DNA of 40,827 nt from an uncultured Eubacteriales bacterium (GCA_900316755.1 ONED01000008.1:1-40827); one strand, 5' to 3'. Numbered from the stretch's first letter, positions 1-9,213 are shown. Program-made: numbers and translations. The notes: a model not told the origin generated them from the letters alone.

Positions 1-2637
1 TTGTATTTGTCCGGCCAATACTTCCTTCACATGTGCAATCGCGTCCGGAATTCCTGCCGGATTTTTCCCGCCTGCCTGCGCCATATTGGGGCGTCCGCCG
101 CCACCGCCGCCTACAAGAGCTGCAATTCCTTTAATCAGGTTTCCGGCATGCGCTCCTTTTGCCATAGCCTCATCCGTCGCCATCGCAATCAGGTTCACCT
201 TGCCATCCACAGATGATGCAATCACAACCACACCCTGTCCCAGTTTTTCTTTCAACTGGTCTCCAAGGTCACGAAGCCCGTTCATGTCCACACCTTCCAC
301 CTTCGTTGCAAGGAGTTTCACACCGTTTACATCCACCACCTGATTCATTACATCGCCCAGCGCATCCTTTGCAGCCTTACTCTTTAATGCCTCAATTTCA
401 CTCTGCAGCGTCTTCATTTCAGCCAGCATATGCTCAATCTTTTCCACCAGATTTGCCGGTGTCGCTTTCGCAGCCTTTGCCGCTTCCGAAAGCGTTTTTT
501 CCATCTCTTTATAATAAGCAAACACACCTTCTCCGGTCAGTGCTTCAATACGACGAACTCCTGCTGCCACGCCTGATTCTGATACAATCTTAAATGTAGC
601 AATCTTTCCGGTATTGCTTACATGAGTCCCCCCGCAAAGCTCCTTTGAAAAATCACCCATAGAAACCACGCGGACATCCTCTGCATATTTTTCATCAAAT
701 AATGCCATGGCGCCGGAAGCCTTTGCTGCTTCCAGATTCATAATCTCTGTTACAACCGGTTCATTTTTTGCGATTTCCTCGTTTACAATCGCTTCTACCT
801 TGGCAAGCTCCTCTGCGGTCATTGCAGAAAAGTGAGCAAAGTCAAAACGGAGCCTGTCCGGAGTCACCAAAGAACCCTTCTGCTCTACATGGGAACCAAG
901 CACCATCTTAAGCGCCTTTTGAAGCAGGTGAGTCGCGCTGTGGTTATTGCAGGTATTTGCACGTTCCTTGCCATTTACTTCCAGCGTAACCGTGTCTCCT
1001 ACTTTAAACATGCCCTTTGTCACCATACCCACATGGCCGACTTTTCCGCCTAACAGTTTGATGGTATCGGATACCACGAACTCTGCGTCCGGTGTCCGAA
1101 TGATTCCCTTATCTCCCTGCTGACCGCCCATGGTCGCATAGAACGGGGTCTCTTCCACAAAAATGGTGGCTTGTTCGCCCTCGGTCACCGCTTCTACAAT
1201 TTCCTTATCGGTAGTCAGAACCGTGATTTTAGAATCATGTACCAAGGTGTCATAACCTACAAATACAGAAGTGACAGAAGCATCAATATCGTCATATACC
1301 GTCGCGTCTGCACCCATATAATTGGTGACTTCACGGGCATTACGTGCCTTGACTCTCTGCTCTTCCATCGCTTTTTGGAAGCCCTCTTCATCGATGCTGT
1401 ATCCGGCTTCTTCCAAAATTTCCTTTGTCAAATCCAGCGGGAAACCATAGGTGTCGTAAAGCTTAAACGCATCTGCGCCGGACAAGGTCTTCTTGCCCTC
1501 TGCCCGCAGCGCTTCTTCCATGGCACTTAGAATATGCAGACCTTGATCAATGGTTTTATTAAATTTCTCTTCTTCCTGCGACAATACTTTGAAAATAAAG
1601 TTTCGCTTTTCATCCAATTCCGGATAGCCGTCTTTGGAGCCTTCGATAACCGTCTTGCTAAGTTCTGCCAGGAACGCTCCTTCGATTCCCAAAAGACGCC
1701 CATGGCGTGCCGCACGACGAATCAGACGACGCAGTACATAACCCCGTCCTTCATTGGTCGGCATAATGCCATCGGAAATCATAAAGGTCGCAGAACGGAT
1801 ATGATCCGTAATCAAGCGGATGGAAACGTCTTTCGCTTCGTCTTCCTTGTATGTGACATTTGCAAATTCGCAAACCTTGTCACGCAACGCCCGAACCGTG
1901 TCTACATCAAAAATAGAATCTACATCCTGTACCACCGATGCCAGTCTCTCCAGCCCCATTCCGGTATCAATGTTTTTCTGTTCCAGTTCGGTATAGTTGC
2001 CGTTACCATCATTATCAAACTGGGTAAACACGTTATTCCAGATTTCCATGTAGCGGTCACAATCACAGCCCACAGTACAGCCCGGCTTTCCACAGCCGTA
2101 TTTTTCTCCGCGGTCATAATAAATCTCAGAGCAGGGACCGCATGGACCGGAACCATGTTCCCAGAAATTGTCTTCCTTTCCAAATTTGAAAATACGCTCC
2201 GGAGCAATCCCCATCTCTTTATTCCAGATATCAAATGCTTCCTGATCTTCCACGTATACGGACGGATAAAGTCTGTCGGGATCAAGCCCTACCACTTCCG
2301 TCAGAAATTCCCACGACCAGTGAATCGCTTCTCTTTTAAAATAATCTCCGAAAGAAAAGTTCCCCAACATTTCAAAGAATGTACCGTGACGCGCTGTTTT
2401 TCCAACATTCTCAATATCCCCAGTACGAATACATTTCTGACAGGTCGTCACCCTTCTTCTTGGTGGAATCTCTGCACCTGTAAAATAAGGCTTTAATGGT
2501 GCCATACCTGAATTAATCAACAATAAACTTTTGTCATTATGCGGAACCAGAGAAAAACTCTTCATGGCCAAGTGCCCTTTGCTTTCAAAAAACTCCAAAA
2601 ACATTTTTCTCAGTTCATTCACACCTATCTGTCTCAT
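1..2637 (-). CDS. alaS: Alanine--tRNA ligase, open at the window's left edge
   Basis: Charges tRNA-Ala with alanine in the cytoplasm and edits mischarged Ser/Gly. The protein opens with the class II catalytic domain (N-terminal MRQIGVNELRKMF, then RRRVTTCQKCIRTGDIENVG). The editing domain carries the zinc motifs HSATH (H566, H570) and CGGTH (C668, H672). The glycine-rich C-Ala region (VGGGGGGRPNMAQAGG) lies close to the window edge. 879 residues are visible without a stop; bacterial AlaRS is usually about 875-880, so little more than the stop codon should be missing. Two ATGs stand in tandem at 2640 and 2637. I choose 2637 because GAGGAGG then sits 6 nt away, against 3 nt for the other. The gene follows a 40-residue membrane micro-ORF and shares its promoter. 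Confidence 0.97.
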   Translation of the reverse strand, partial: MRQIGVNELRKMFLEFFESKGHLAMKSFSLVPHNDKSLLLINSGMAPLKPYFTGAEIPPRRRVTTCQKCIRTGDIENVGKTARHGTFFEMLGNFSFGDYFKREAIHWSWEFLTEVVGLDPDRLYPSVYVEDQEAFDIWNKEMGIAPERIFKFGKEDNFWEHGSGPCGPCSEIYYDRGEKYGCGKPGCTVGCDCDRYMEIWNNVFTQFDNDGNGNYTELEQKNIDTGMGLERLASVVQDVDSIFDVDTVRALRDKVCEFANVTYKEDEAKDVSIRLITDHIRSATFMISDGIMPTNEGRGYVLRRLIRRAARHGRLLGIEGAFLAELSKTVIEGSKDGYPELDEKRNFIFKVLSQEEEKFNKTIDQGLHILSAMEEALRAEGKKTLSGADAFKLYDTYGFPLDLTKEILEEAGYSIDEEGFQKAMEEQRVKARNAREVTNYMGADATVYDDIDASVTSVFVGYDTLVHDSKITVLTTDKEIVEAVTEGEQATIFVEETPFYATMGGQQGDKGIIRTPDAEFVVSDTIKLLGGKVGHVGMVTKGMFKVGDTVTLEVNGKERANTCNNHSATHLLQKALKMVLGSHVEQKGSLVTPDRLRFDFAHFSAMTAEELAKVEAIVNEEIAKNEPVVTEIMNLEAAKASGAMALFDEKYAEDVRVVSMGDFSKELCGGTHVSNTGKIATFKIVSESGVAAGVRRIEALTGEGVFAYYKEMEKTLSEAAKAAKATPANLVEKIEHMLAEMKTLQSEIEALKSKAAKDALGDVMNQVVDVNGVKLLATKVEGVDMNGLRDLGDQLKEKLGQGVVVIASSVDGKVNLIAMATDEAMAKGAHAGNLIKGIAALVGGGGGGRPNMAQAGGKNPAGIPDAIAHVKEVLAGQIQ

Positions 2638-2661
2638 CATCTGCCTCCTCATTCCTGTATC

Positions 2662-2784
2662 TTAACTATTTTTCTCATCATGCCGTTTTCTCAGGTTCTT
2701 TCCAAGCAGGATTCCCCCGAATGCAACCGCACCGACAATTACCATTTTAATTACTGTTTCTATGACAGCTCCTATAAATTCCAT
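2662..2784 (-). CDS. Small single-span membrane protein (40 aa) upstream of alaS
   Basis: A short ORF of 40 residues. Support comes from a perfect ribosome site (GGAGG, 7 nt before the ATG), a promoter just upstream, and protein-like composition: an N-terminal segment MEFIGAVIETVIKMV, a hydrophobic Gly/Ala/Val span at about residues 12-28, then a basic tail KNLRKRHDEKNS on the presumed cytoplasmic side. It ends 24 nt before the alaS start, so the two are very probably co-transcribed. I do not recognise a family and assign no function. It could be a leader peptide for alaS, but it holds only two alanines and no run of regulatory codons, so classical alanine attenuation looks unlikely. Confidence 0.7.
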   Translation of the reverse strand: MEFIGAVIETVIKMVIVGAVAFGGILLGKNLRKRHDEKNS

Positions 2785-2828
2785 CTTCCTACCTCCGATT
2801 TGACTGCAATCTGCATCTCAATTCTATT

Positions 2829-2857
2829 ATGATACCACAAACCCCGTTTAAATTCAA
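2829..2857 (-). promoter_or_regulatory. Sigma-A promoter for micro-ORF and alaS
   Basis: On the minus strand, TTGAAT (2857-2852) and TATCAT (2834-2829) are separated by exactly 17 nt. The -35 overlaps the stop codon of the methionine synthase gene. The leader to the micro-ORF is only about 40 nt, too short for a T-box. Confidence 0.65.
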
Positions 2858-5244
2858 TTCTTTGAAAATATCTTTTGTGCATAATAGACCGTCTGCATCG
2901 CATCTTTCCCATAAAAATCTGCGCCAATCATATCGGCATATTCCTGATTGAGCACTGCCCCGCCAACCATGACAAGGCAATCCGGCACGTTTTCACGAAG
3001 CTGCTTGATCGTTTCTTCCATGCTTACCACCGTGGTGGTCATCAGTGCGCTTAAGCCTACCAGCTTTACGTTTTCTCTGCGCACTGTCTCAACGACTTTT
3101 TCCGGTGGAACATCTTTTCCCAAATCAATCACGTCAAAACTATAATTTTCCAGCAATACTTTTACAATATTTTTCCCGATATCATGGATATCCCCTTTTA
3201 CAGTCGCAAGTACGATTTTGTCTTTCTTCGGCTGCTCGTTCCCCTCCGTTTTCATGTGTTCTTTCAAAACAGAGAATGCATTTTTGGCAGCGTCTGCGCT
3301 CATTAAAAGCTGTGGCAGAAAGACGGTTCCTTCCTCAAAGCCTTTTCCCACCAGATTCAGTGCAGGAATCAGATATTCCTGAATGATTGCAAGTGGTTCT
3401 TTGGTTTCTGCCAGTTCCTTTGCGACCGAAAACGCCTCTTCCTTCAATCCCTTCACGATGACGGTCTGCAAATCCATTTGCGAGATGACTGCTGCACTTT
3501 TGGGCACTACATCCTTCTGGCTGTGCCGTGCAATATAGCCTGCACAGTTTTTATCATATCCCATCAGTGCCAAGTAGGAATCATAAGCATTCATCATGGC
3601 CTCTGAGGATGGATTGATAATTCCGGCACTCAAGCCGTTTAACATCGCCATAGTATAAAAGTTTGCATTGATGGTCGGTCTGTCCGGTAAACCAAAGGAA
3701 ATGTTGGATACGCCCAGTACCGTCCGCACCCTATACATTTCCCGCACCTGTTTTAATGCCTGGAGCGTCACTTTTGCGCCATCCGGCTCTGAACTTATGG
3801 TCATCGTCAGTACGTCAATCACAATGTCTTTTGGTGCTATTCCGTATTTGGATGCTTCCTTTATAATCCTGCCAGCAATTTTGACTCTTCCCTCTGCCGT
3901 CTGCGGGATTCCATCCTCATCCAGGGTAAGTCCTACCACCACTCCACCATACTTTGCCACCAACGGAAATACCACATCCATGGATTCCTGTTTTCCACTC
4001 ACGGAATTGACCATCGGCTTTCCGTTATAAATGCGCATGGCAGCAGCAAGTGCATCCGCATCTACGGTATCAATCTGAAGCGGAAGGTTTGTCACACTCT
4101 GAAGCTCTCTAACCACTTCCTTCATCATGGCTGCTTCGTCAATATCAGGAAGTCCTACATTGACATCCAAAATATGGGCGCCCTTATCCTGCTGGGTAAT
4201 TCCCTCCCGGAGCACATAGTCCAAATCGTGCTCCTTTAATGCCTGCTTAAACCGTTTCTTTCCTGTCGGATTAATTCTCTCTCCGATAATGACCGGCATA
4301 TCTCCAAGTTCCACTGCTTTTCCATAAGAAGAGACGATGGTGCGGTTTTTCGTGGTAGGTCTCACAATTTCCATGCCGGCGCAAGTTTTTGTCATTGCCC
4401 GAATATGCTCCGGTGTTGTGCCGCAGCATCCTCCAATAAGGCAGGCTCCGCACTCCACAATCTTTTTCATAGAAGAAGCAAACATCTTGGGAGTTACATC
4501 ATAACAGGTAACCCCATCCCTTTGCTTCGGCAATCCCGCATTTGGTTTTACAACAATCGGAAGAGATGCATATGCGGTCAGCTCCTTCAGAATGGAAATC
4601 ATCTGCTCCGGTCCCATGCCACAATTCATACCAAGGGCATCTACACGGAGTCCTTCCAGCAGTGCAACGGTCGACGGAACATCTCCCCCGGTTAAAAGCT
4701 TTCCCTTTTCATCAAAAACGAGGGTCACAAATACCGGAAGGCTCGTATTTTCCTTTGCAGCCAACACAGCCGCTTTTACTTCATAAGTATCGCTCATCGT
4801 TTCGATGTGAATCAAATCCGCTCCGGCTGCTTGTCCATATTGCATCACTTCTTTATATGCTTCATAAGCGTCTTCAAAGGTTAAATCGCCCATGGGCGTT
4901 AAAAGTTTCCCGGTCGGCCCCACATCCAAAGCAATCGCATACTCCCGGCGTTCTCTCTTTGCCGATTTTGCGGCCATTTTAACATTGTCCACCGCCTGCT
5001 CTACAATTTCCTTAAGAGAATACCGGTCATCATGAAACTTCACCCGGTTTGCTCCAAACGTATTGGTCAGCACTATATCACTTCCCGCCTCCAGATAGGC
5101 GCGATGGATGTTCTGAATCACATCCCTGTGCTCTATGTTCCACATTTCCGGCAGCTCTCCCGGCAGAAGTCCTTCCTCCTGTAAAAGAGTTCCCATTCCT
5201 CCGTCAAAAAACAGAAGTTCTTTTCCTAATCTTTCCAGCAACAT
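2854..5244 (-). CDS. metH: Cobalamin-dependent methionine synthase core (lacks reactivation domain)
   Basis: Transfers the methyl group of 5-methyl-THF via cobalamin to homocysteine, giving methionine. Domains in order: homocysteine-binding zinc barrel (about 1-290; zinc ligands C208 in MNCG and C273/C274 in GGCCG), pterin-binding barrel (about 318-560; GERINPTGKKRFKQ, LDVNVGLPDID), cobalamin cap (about 585-665), and Rossmann cobalamin domain with the lower-ligand motif DIHDIG (D685, H687, G690). The 796-residue protein stops after the B12 domain. The roughly 330-residue AdoMet reactivation domain of E. coli MetH is absent and is supplied by the separate upstream gene. Start ATG is preceded by AGGAG inside the last codons of that gene, 3 nt from its stop, so translation is probably coupled. 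Confidence 0.95.
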   Translation of the reverse strand: MLLERLGKELLFFDGGMGTLLQEEGLLPGELPEMWNIEHRDVIQNIHRAYLEAGSDIVLTNTFGANRVKFHDDRYSLKEIVEQAVDNVKMAAKSAKRERREYAIALDVGPTGKLLTPMGDLTFEDAYEAYKEVMQYGQAAGADLIHIETMSDTYEVKAAVLAAKENTSLPVFVTLVFDEKGKLLTGGDVPSTVALLEGLRVDALGMNCGMGPEQMISILKELTAYASLPIVVKPNAGLPKQRDGVTCYDVTPKMFASSMKKIVECGACLIGGCCGTTPEHIRAMTKTCAGMEIVRPTTKNRTIVSSYGKAVELGDMPVIIGERINPTGKKRFKQALKEHDLDYVLREGITQQDKGAHILDVNVGLPDIDEAAMMKEVVRELQSVTNLPLQIDTVDADALAAAMRIYNGKPMVNSVSGKQESMDVVFPLVAKYGGVVVGLTLDEDGIPQTAEGRVKIAGRIIKEASKYGIAPKDIVIDVLTMTISSEPDGAKVTLQALKQVREMYRVRTVLGVSNISFGLPDRPTINANFYTMAMLNGLSAGIINPSSEAMMNAYDSYLALMGYDKNCAGYIARHSQKDVVPKSAAVISQMDLQTVIVKGLKEEAFSVAKELAETKEPLAIIQEYLIPALNLVGKGFEEGTVFLPQLLMSADAAKNAFSVLKEHMKTEGNEQPKKDKIVLATVKGDIHDIGKNIVKVLLENYSFDVIDLGKDVPPEKVVETVRRENVKLVGLSALMTTTVVSMEETIKQLRENVPDCLVMVGGAVLNQEYADMIGADFYGKDAMQTVYYAQKIFSKN

Positions 5245-5247
5245 ACT

Positions 5248-5889
5248 TTAGCTCCTTCTGTACACACAATCTGTCTTCGAACATTCCTCACACCCCTTGA
5301 CAGGACAAAGCGAATTTTCCCGGCTGATACCGATAACCGCTGTCACCGATTTTGTGGGTGTAAGCATATAACCATCCGTCATGGTAAGTCCGATTTTTTT
5401 CGGTGCCTCCAGCATATCCAATAGTTCTTTTTGGTGCAGAATCGAAAAATCACCATAACCGGGACTAAATCTCGGTCTCAAGTATAACCCCTCTAAGGCC
5501 TCCAATGCAATCTGTTTTTGCATCTTATCGCAATATTCTTCCAACACAGCAGCTGCACATGCCTGCAGAACCACCGCTTTTGTCATATCTACAATGGTAT
5601 ATTTTTTCATCAGCATGTCCACCCCGGTGCCAAGGGTTGCCCCAAACAAGACTGCCATGTGACAGCCCTTCAGATTTTTGCTTAAATTTTTACTTTTAAT
5701 TTCTAACTTTCCTATTTTCAGTACATCCGTATCCGGAACAGAAACTTCAAAAATGCGATAGACGAATTTGGCATCCGTCACCTGTTCTAATTCTTCAAAA
5801 GAATCCTGAATCAGCCTCCGGGTTCGTTCATCTATCGCATGTTTCCCATATCCCAGATATCGGATGGCTTCCCTCGTCCGTATATCCAT
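5248..5889 (-). CDS. Methionine synthase reactivation (AdoMet-binding) protein
   Basis: A stand-alone counterpart of the MetH C-terminal activation domain, which reductively methylates oxidised cob(II)alamin using AdoMet. Evidence: 213 residues with RPRFSPGYGDF, corresponding to the R-x-x-x-GY element that binds AdoMet in MetH, then TPTKSVTAVIGIS, and a direct position between metF and a MetH lacking this domain. The C-terminus is cysteine-rich (CPVKGCEECSKTDC); a metal or Fe-S role there is possible but is inference. Split activation proteins of this type are known from Thermotoga and clostridia. GAGG precedes the ATG by 5 nt, and the gap after metF is 14 nt. Confidence 0.88.
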   Translation of the reverse strand: MDIRTREAIRYLGYGKHAIDERTRRLIQDSFEELEQVTDAKFVYRIFEVSVPDTDVLKIGKLEIKSKNLSKNLKGCHMAVLFGATLGTGVDMLMKKYTIVDMTKAVVLQACAAAVLEEYCDKMQKQIALEALEGLYLRPRFSPGYGDFSILHQKELLDMLEAPKKIGLTMTDGYMLTPTKSVTAVIGISRENSLCPVKGCEECSKTDCVYRRS

Positions 5890-5903
5890 ATGAGCCTCAC
5901 CTA

Positions 5904-6770
5904 TTATTTTATAATTTCAGAAAGATTAGACAGAATCGCAGATGCAACCTCCGGCTTATTCATGGAATAAATATGAATATTGCGGATTCCGTTTGCAATC
6001 AGATCGATAATCTGGTCTGTCGCATACGCAATGCCTGCCTGCTGCATTGCTTTCGGGTCATCTCCGAAGCGGTCTACAATCGCCCGGAACCGTTCCGGTA
6101 AAATGGTTCCGGAAAGCTGGCAGATACGGGCAATCTGCTTTCCATTCGTCACAGGCATAATCCCCGGTAATACCGGAACTGTGATTCCCTTTTCCCGAAT
6201 CCGATACAAGAAATTATAGAGAATGGAGTTGTCAAAAAACATCTGTGTGGTCAGAAAATCGACCCCACTGTCCACTTTTCGCTTCAAATTCAAAATATCT
6301 TCGGTTTTGTGTCCACTCTCCACGTGTCCCTCCGGATAGCAGGCTGCCCCGATACAGAAATCTCCGTGCCGGCGGATGTCTTCAATCAGCTCGCTGGCAT
6401 ATTTGTAATGTCCCGGAATCGGAAACTCCGTATCCGTCGGAATATCCCCACGCAATGCCAGGATATTTCGGATTCCCTTTTCTTTCATGTCATCCAGAAC
6501 GCGATGCACCTCCTCCCTGGTGGAAGAAACACAGGTAAGATGTGCAATGCTGTCAACACCCAAATCGTTTTGTATATGCGAAGCAATCTGGACGGTATTT
6601 TTACTGGTACCGCCTCCCGCTCCGTAAGTTACGCTGATAAAAGAAGGTTTTAACCCGGCGATTGCCTCCGTCGCCTCCATCACTTTCTCATACGTGGCAT
6701 CCGTCTTCGGCGGAAATACCTCGAAAGAAATATGGATTCTGTCTTCTAACATTCTGTCAATAATCTTCAC
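5904..6770 (-). CDS. metF: 5,10-methylenetetrahydrofolate reductase
   Basis: Reduces methylene-THF to methyl-THF, the methyl donor used by the two genes that follow. The protein is 288 residues, a normal bacterial MetF length, with the opening motif ISFEVFPPK, the flavin/folate region YGAGGGTS, and LALRGDIP. The start is a GTG at 6770 with GAGGA about 7 nt upstream. The only nearby ATG is out of frame and hits a stop at once, and an in-frame TAG blocks any longer start. The gene begins 30 nt after the glgA stop with no terminator or promoter evident between them, so it is likely read from the glgA promoter. Confidence 0.95.
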   Translation of the reverse strand: MKIIDRMLEDRIHISFEVFPPKTDATYEKVMEATEAIAGLKPSFISVTYGAGGGTSKNTVQIASHIQNDLGVDSIAHLTCVSSTREEVHRVLDDMKEKGIRNILALRGDIPTDTEFPIPGHYKYASELIEDIRRHGDFCIGAACYPEGHVESGHKTEDILNLKRKVDSGVDFLTTQMFFDNSILYNFLYRIREKGITVPVLPGIMPVTNGKQIARICQLSGTILPERFRAIVDRFGDDPKAMQQAGIAYATDQIIDLIANGIRNIHIYSMNKPEVASAILSNLSEIIK

Positions 6771-6800
6771 GTCATTTTCCTCTTTCGCGATTTCTGGTAG

Positions 6801-8240
6801 CTAAATGCTGCGGTATAAATCCTCATACTGCTTTGCGGATGTTTTCCACGAGAAATCTGCACTCATGGCTCTTTCTACCATCTTATTCCAATCACGTTTC
6901 TTATCATAATAAATCTGCTCTGCATAACGTACCGTTGCAAGCATTTCATGTGCGTTATAGTTTGCAAAACTAAATCCGGTACCTGTTTTTTCATACTCAT
7001 TGTATGGCTCCACAGTATCTTTAAGCCCGCCGGTTTCCCGCACAATCGGAAGGGTTCCGAAACGCAGGCTCATCAACTGGCTGAGTCCGCATGGTTCAAA
7101 CAAGGATGGCATCAAAAATGCATCACAGGAACCGTAAATCTTTTTCGACATGGGATCCGAATAGAAAATATTTGCCGAAACTTTATTTCGGTACTTCCAA
7201 GCGAAATGCCGGAACATGTTTTCATATTTTTCATCACCGGTACCAAGCACTACAAGCTGTATGCAGTCCTGACACAACTCATCCATCACATACGCAATCA
7301 AGTCGAATCCCTTCTGGTCAGTTAGTCTGGATACGACACCAATCATCATCATCTTTGGATCTACTTCCAATCCAAGTTCCTTTTGAAGCTCCACTTTATT
7401 TTTTACTTTTTCTTTCCGGAAATTCGATATATCATAATTTGCCGCAAGCCAGATATCCGTTGCCGGATTGTACTCATCATAATCAATACCGTTTACGATA
7501 CCGGACAGGCAGTTGCTTCTTGCATTCATCAGTCCGTCCAGACGTTCTCCGTAGAATGGATGTTTAATCTCCTCTGCGTAAGTCTTACTTACCGTAGTGA
7601 CACGGTCTGCATATACAATACCGCCTTTTAACAGGTTTGCATCTTTATATGCCTCCAACTTATCCGGCGCAAAATAATATTGCGGTAAACCTGTAATCTC
7701 CTGCACTTTTTTCGTACTCCACACTCCCTGGAATTTCAAATTGTGAATGGTCATCACCGTCTTAATTCCACGATAAAACTCCTCCGCAAAACGGAAGTTG
7801 TCCAAATAGACGGGAACCAGTCCGGTCTGCCAGTCATGACAGTGGATGACATCCGGTCGGAATCCGATGGATGGCAGTGCACTCAATGCAGCCTTTGAAA
7901 AGAACGCAAATCTCTCGATATCCCAAAGTCCGTCATCCGTATATGGTTTAGGTCCATTAAAATAATATTCGTTGTCGATAAAGTAGAATGTAACTCCGTC
8001 CAATTCCGTTTCCAAAATACCTACATAACGGTTTTGCCAATTATAGTCCATATAGAAGTGAGTCTTATATACTAACTTTTCTTTCCACTCATCCCTCATG
8101 CAGGCAAATTTTGGCAACATCACCCTGACATCAAATTCTTCTCTGTCGAAATTCTTAGGCAGGGAACCGACAACATCGGCCAATCCTCCCGTTTTGATAA
8201 AAGGTACGGACTCAGAAGCAACAAATAAAATTCTCTTCAT
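6801..8240 (-). CDS. glgA: Glycogen synthase (ADP-glucose, GT5)
   Basis: Elongates glycogen using ADP-glucose. The 479-residue protein has the GT5 signature KTGGLADVVGSLPK near the N-terminus (ADP-glucose binding), HDWQTGLVP, and the C-terminal FEPCGLSQ with the conserved glutamate. I set the start at MKRILFVASES (8240), 7 nt after GGAGG, rather than at a possible ATG five codons upstream. No other glg gene is nearby, so this is an isolated glycogen gene. It is preceded by a near-consensus promoter and followed after 30 nt by metF. Linkage of glycogen synthesis with methionine synthesis in one transcript is unusual and may just reflect absence of a terminator. Confidence 0.96.
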   Translation of the reverse strand: MKRILFVASESVPFIKTGGLADVVGSLPKNFDREEFDVRVMLPKFACMRDEWKEKLVYKTHFYMDYNWQNRYVGILETELDGVTFYFIDNEYYFNGPKPYTDDGLWDIERFAFFSKAALSALPSIGFRPDVIHCHDWQTGLVPVYLDNFRFAEEFYRGIKTVMTIHNLKFQGVWSTKKVQEITGLPQYYFAPDKLEAYKDANLLKGGIVYADRVTTVSKTYAEEIKHPFYGERLDGLMNARSNCLSGIVNGIDYDEYNPATDIWLAANYDISNFRKEKVKNKVELQKELGLEVDPKMMMIGVVSRLTDQKGFDLIAYVMDELCQDCIQLVVLGTGDEKYENMFRHFAWKYRNKVSANIFYSDPMSKKIYGSCDAFLMPSLFEPCGLSQLMSLRFGTLPIVRETGGLKDTVEPYNEYEKTGTGFSFANYNAHEMLATVRYAEQIYYDKKRDWNKMVERAMSADFSWKTSAKQYEDLYRSI

Positions 8241-8290
8241 AAAGGTTTCCTCCACTCATTCATTCAACTTGTATATGAATTTATATACCC

Positions 8291-8319
8291 ATTATACTCA
8301 TCAAACTGCTGAGGGTCAA
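8291..8319 (-). promoter_or_regulatory. Sigma-A promoter of glgA
   Basis: TTGACC (8319-8314), a 17 nt spacer, and a perfect TATAAT (8296-8291) on the minus strand, in the 83 nt gap between spo0A and glgA. The only strong promoter visible before the glgA-metF-methionine synthase run. Confidence 0.85.
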
Positions 8320-8323
8320 GTTT

Positions 8324-9115
8324 TTATCTGTGTTTTTGTTCTAAACGAATGGTATCGGCTACCAAAGCAATAAATTCGGAGTTCGTCGGTTTCCCCTTTC
8401 CGTTGCTGACCGTGTACCCAAACAATTCCTCCAATGTATCCAGTTTTCCTCTGCTCCATGCCACCTCAATTGCATGTCTTATGGCGCGTTCCACTCTGCT
8501 GGAAGTGGTCTGGTGACGTTTTGCGACAGTGGGATACAATATTTTTGTAATCGCATTCAGCACGTCCATATCTTCAATTGCCATCAGGATAGCATCTCTC
8601 AAGTAGTGGTATCCTTTGATGTGCGCCGGTATGCCGATTTCATGAATCATATCCGTAACCCTGTTTTCCAGACTGTTCTCCTTTTCCGGCGCTGCGTATT
8701 CTATGGTACTTCCATTCTCTGTTTTATGAGTTTGTACTTCTTTCTGAATATGTTTTATCCGATTCAAAACTGTTTCGTTATGAAACGGTTTCATAATATA
8801 GTAACTCGCTCCTTTTTTGAAGGCATCTTCTGTGATACGTTCCTGTCCTACTGCAGTGATAACAATGAAATTGGGACTTTTCTTCAAATTTTTATCTTCA
8901 TTGACACGTTCCATGACACTTAATCCGTCCATTTTCGGCATAATCAAATCCAGCAAAACGACATCCGGCTCCTTGTTCTTTATAATTTGATACATTTCTT
9001 CCCCATTATTTGCTTTTCCGACAAGTGTCAACTCGTTGTCATTACTTATCATTTCCCCTAAAAGTTCCAAAATTCGGTCGTTATCATCTGCAATAGCTAC
9101 ATTCAAACGCTCCAT
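8324..9115 (-). CDS. spo0A: Sporulation master regulator Spo0A
   Basis: Phosphorylation-activated transcription factor that commits the cell to sporulation. The 263-residue protein has an N-terminal receiver domain (acidic ADDN near residue 10, phospho-acceptor Asp in [13 protein letters not shown], Lys in MKPF). The effector domain is nearly invariant in the family: [15 protein letters not shown] and the recognition helix region [20 protein letters not shown]. Start [12 protein letters not shown] (9115) is 5 nt after GAGG-AGG. In B. subtilis spo0A directly follows spoIVB; here about 11 kb of other genes separate them. A 0A box and a near-consensus promoter precede it. Confidence 0.98.
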   Translation of the reverse strand: MERLNVAIADDNDRILELLGEMISNDNELTLVGKANNGEEMYQIIKNKEPDVVLLDLIMPKMDGLSVMERVNEDKNLKKSPNFIVITAVGQERITEDAFKKGASYYIMKPFHNETVLNRIKHIQKEVQTHKTENGSTIEYAAPEKENSLENRVTDMIHEIGIPAHIKGYHYLRDAILMAIEDMDVLNAITKILYPTVAKRHQTTSSRVERAIRHAIEVAWSRGKLDTLEELFGYTVSNGKGKPTNSEFIALVADTIRLEQKHR

Positions 9116-9158
9116 GTGTACCTCCTCAATCACCTTGCAAAAGATAACCCTCTGGTAC

Positions 9159-9187
9159 ATTATAAAAGCGCTATTTTGTGGGTGCAA
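9159..9187 (-). promoter_or_regulatory. Sigma-A-type promoter of spo0A
   Basis: TTGCAC (9187-9182), 17 nt spacer, and perfect TATAAT (9164-9159) on the minus strand, 44 nt upstream of the spo0A start codon. Confidence 0.8.
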
Positions 9188-9206
9188 GAAAATGTATCCA
9201 CAATAT

Positions 9207-9213
9207 TTCGACA
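9207..9213 (-). promoter_or_regulatory. 0A box (Spo0A binding site), likely autoregulatory
   Basis: Exact TGTCGAA on the minus strand, in the context TTTTGTCGAAATA, about 20 bp upstream of the spo0A -35. TGTCGAA is the core Spo0A recognition sequence. The position suits activation by phosphorylated Spo0A of its own gene (inference). Confidence 0.75.

Noticed and set aside
1534-2496. Long plus-strand open frame (about 320 codons) inside alaS
   Set aside because: It is antisense to a strongly conserved gene, has no ribosome site or recognisable domain, and mirrors alaS codon use.
2785-2853. T-box riboswitch before alaS
   Set aside because: The gap is only 69 nt and the promoter lies at its upstream end; no room for stem I, specifier loop or antiterminator.
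6771-6800. SAM riboswitch controlling metF/metH
   Set aside because: Only 30 nt separate glgA and metF, and no riboswitch-like structure is visible within the glgA 3' end.
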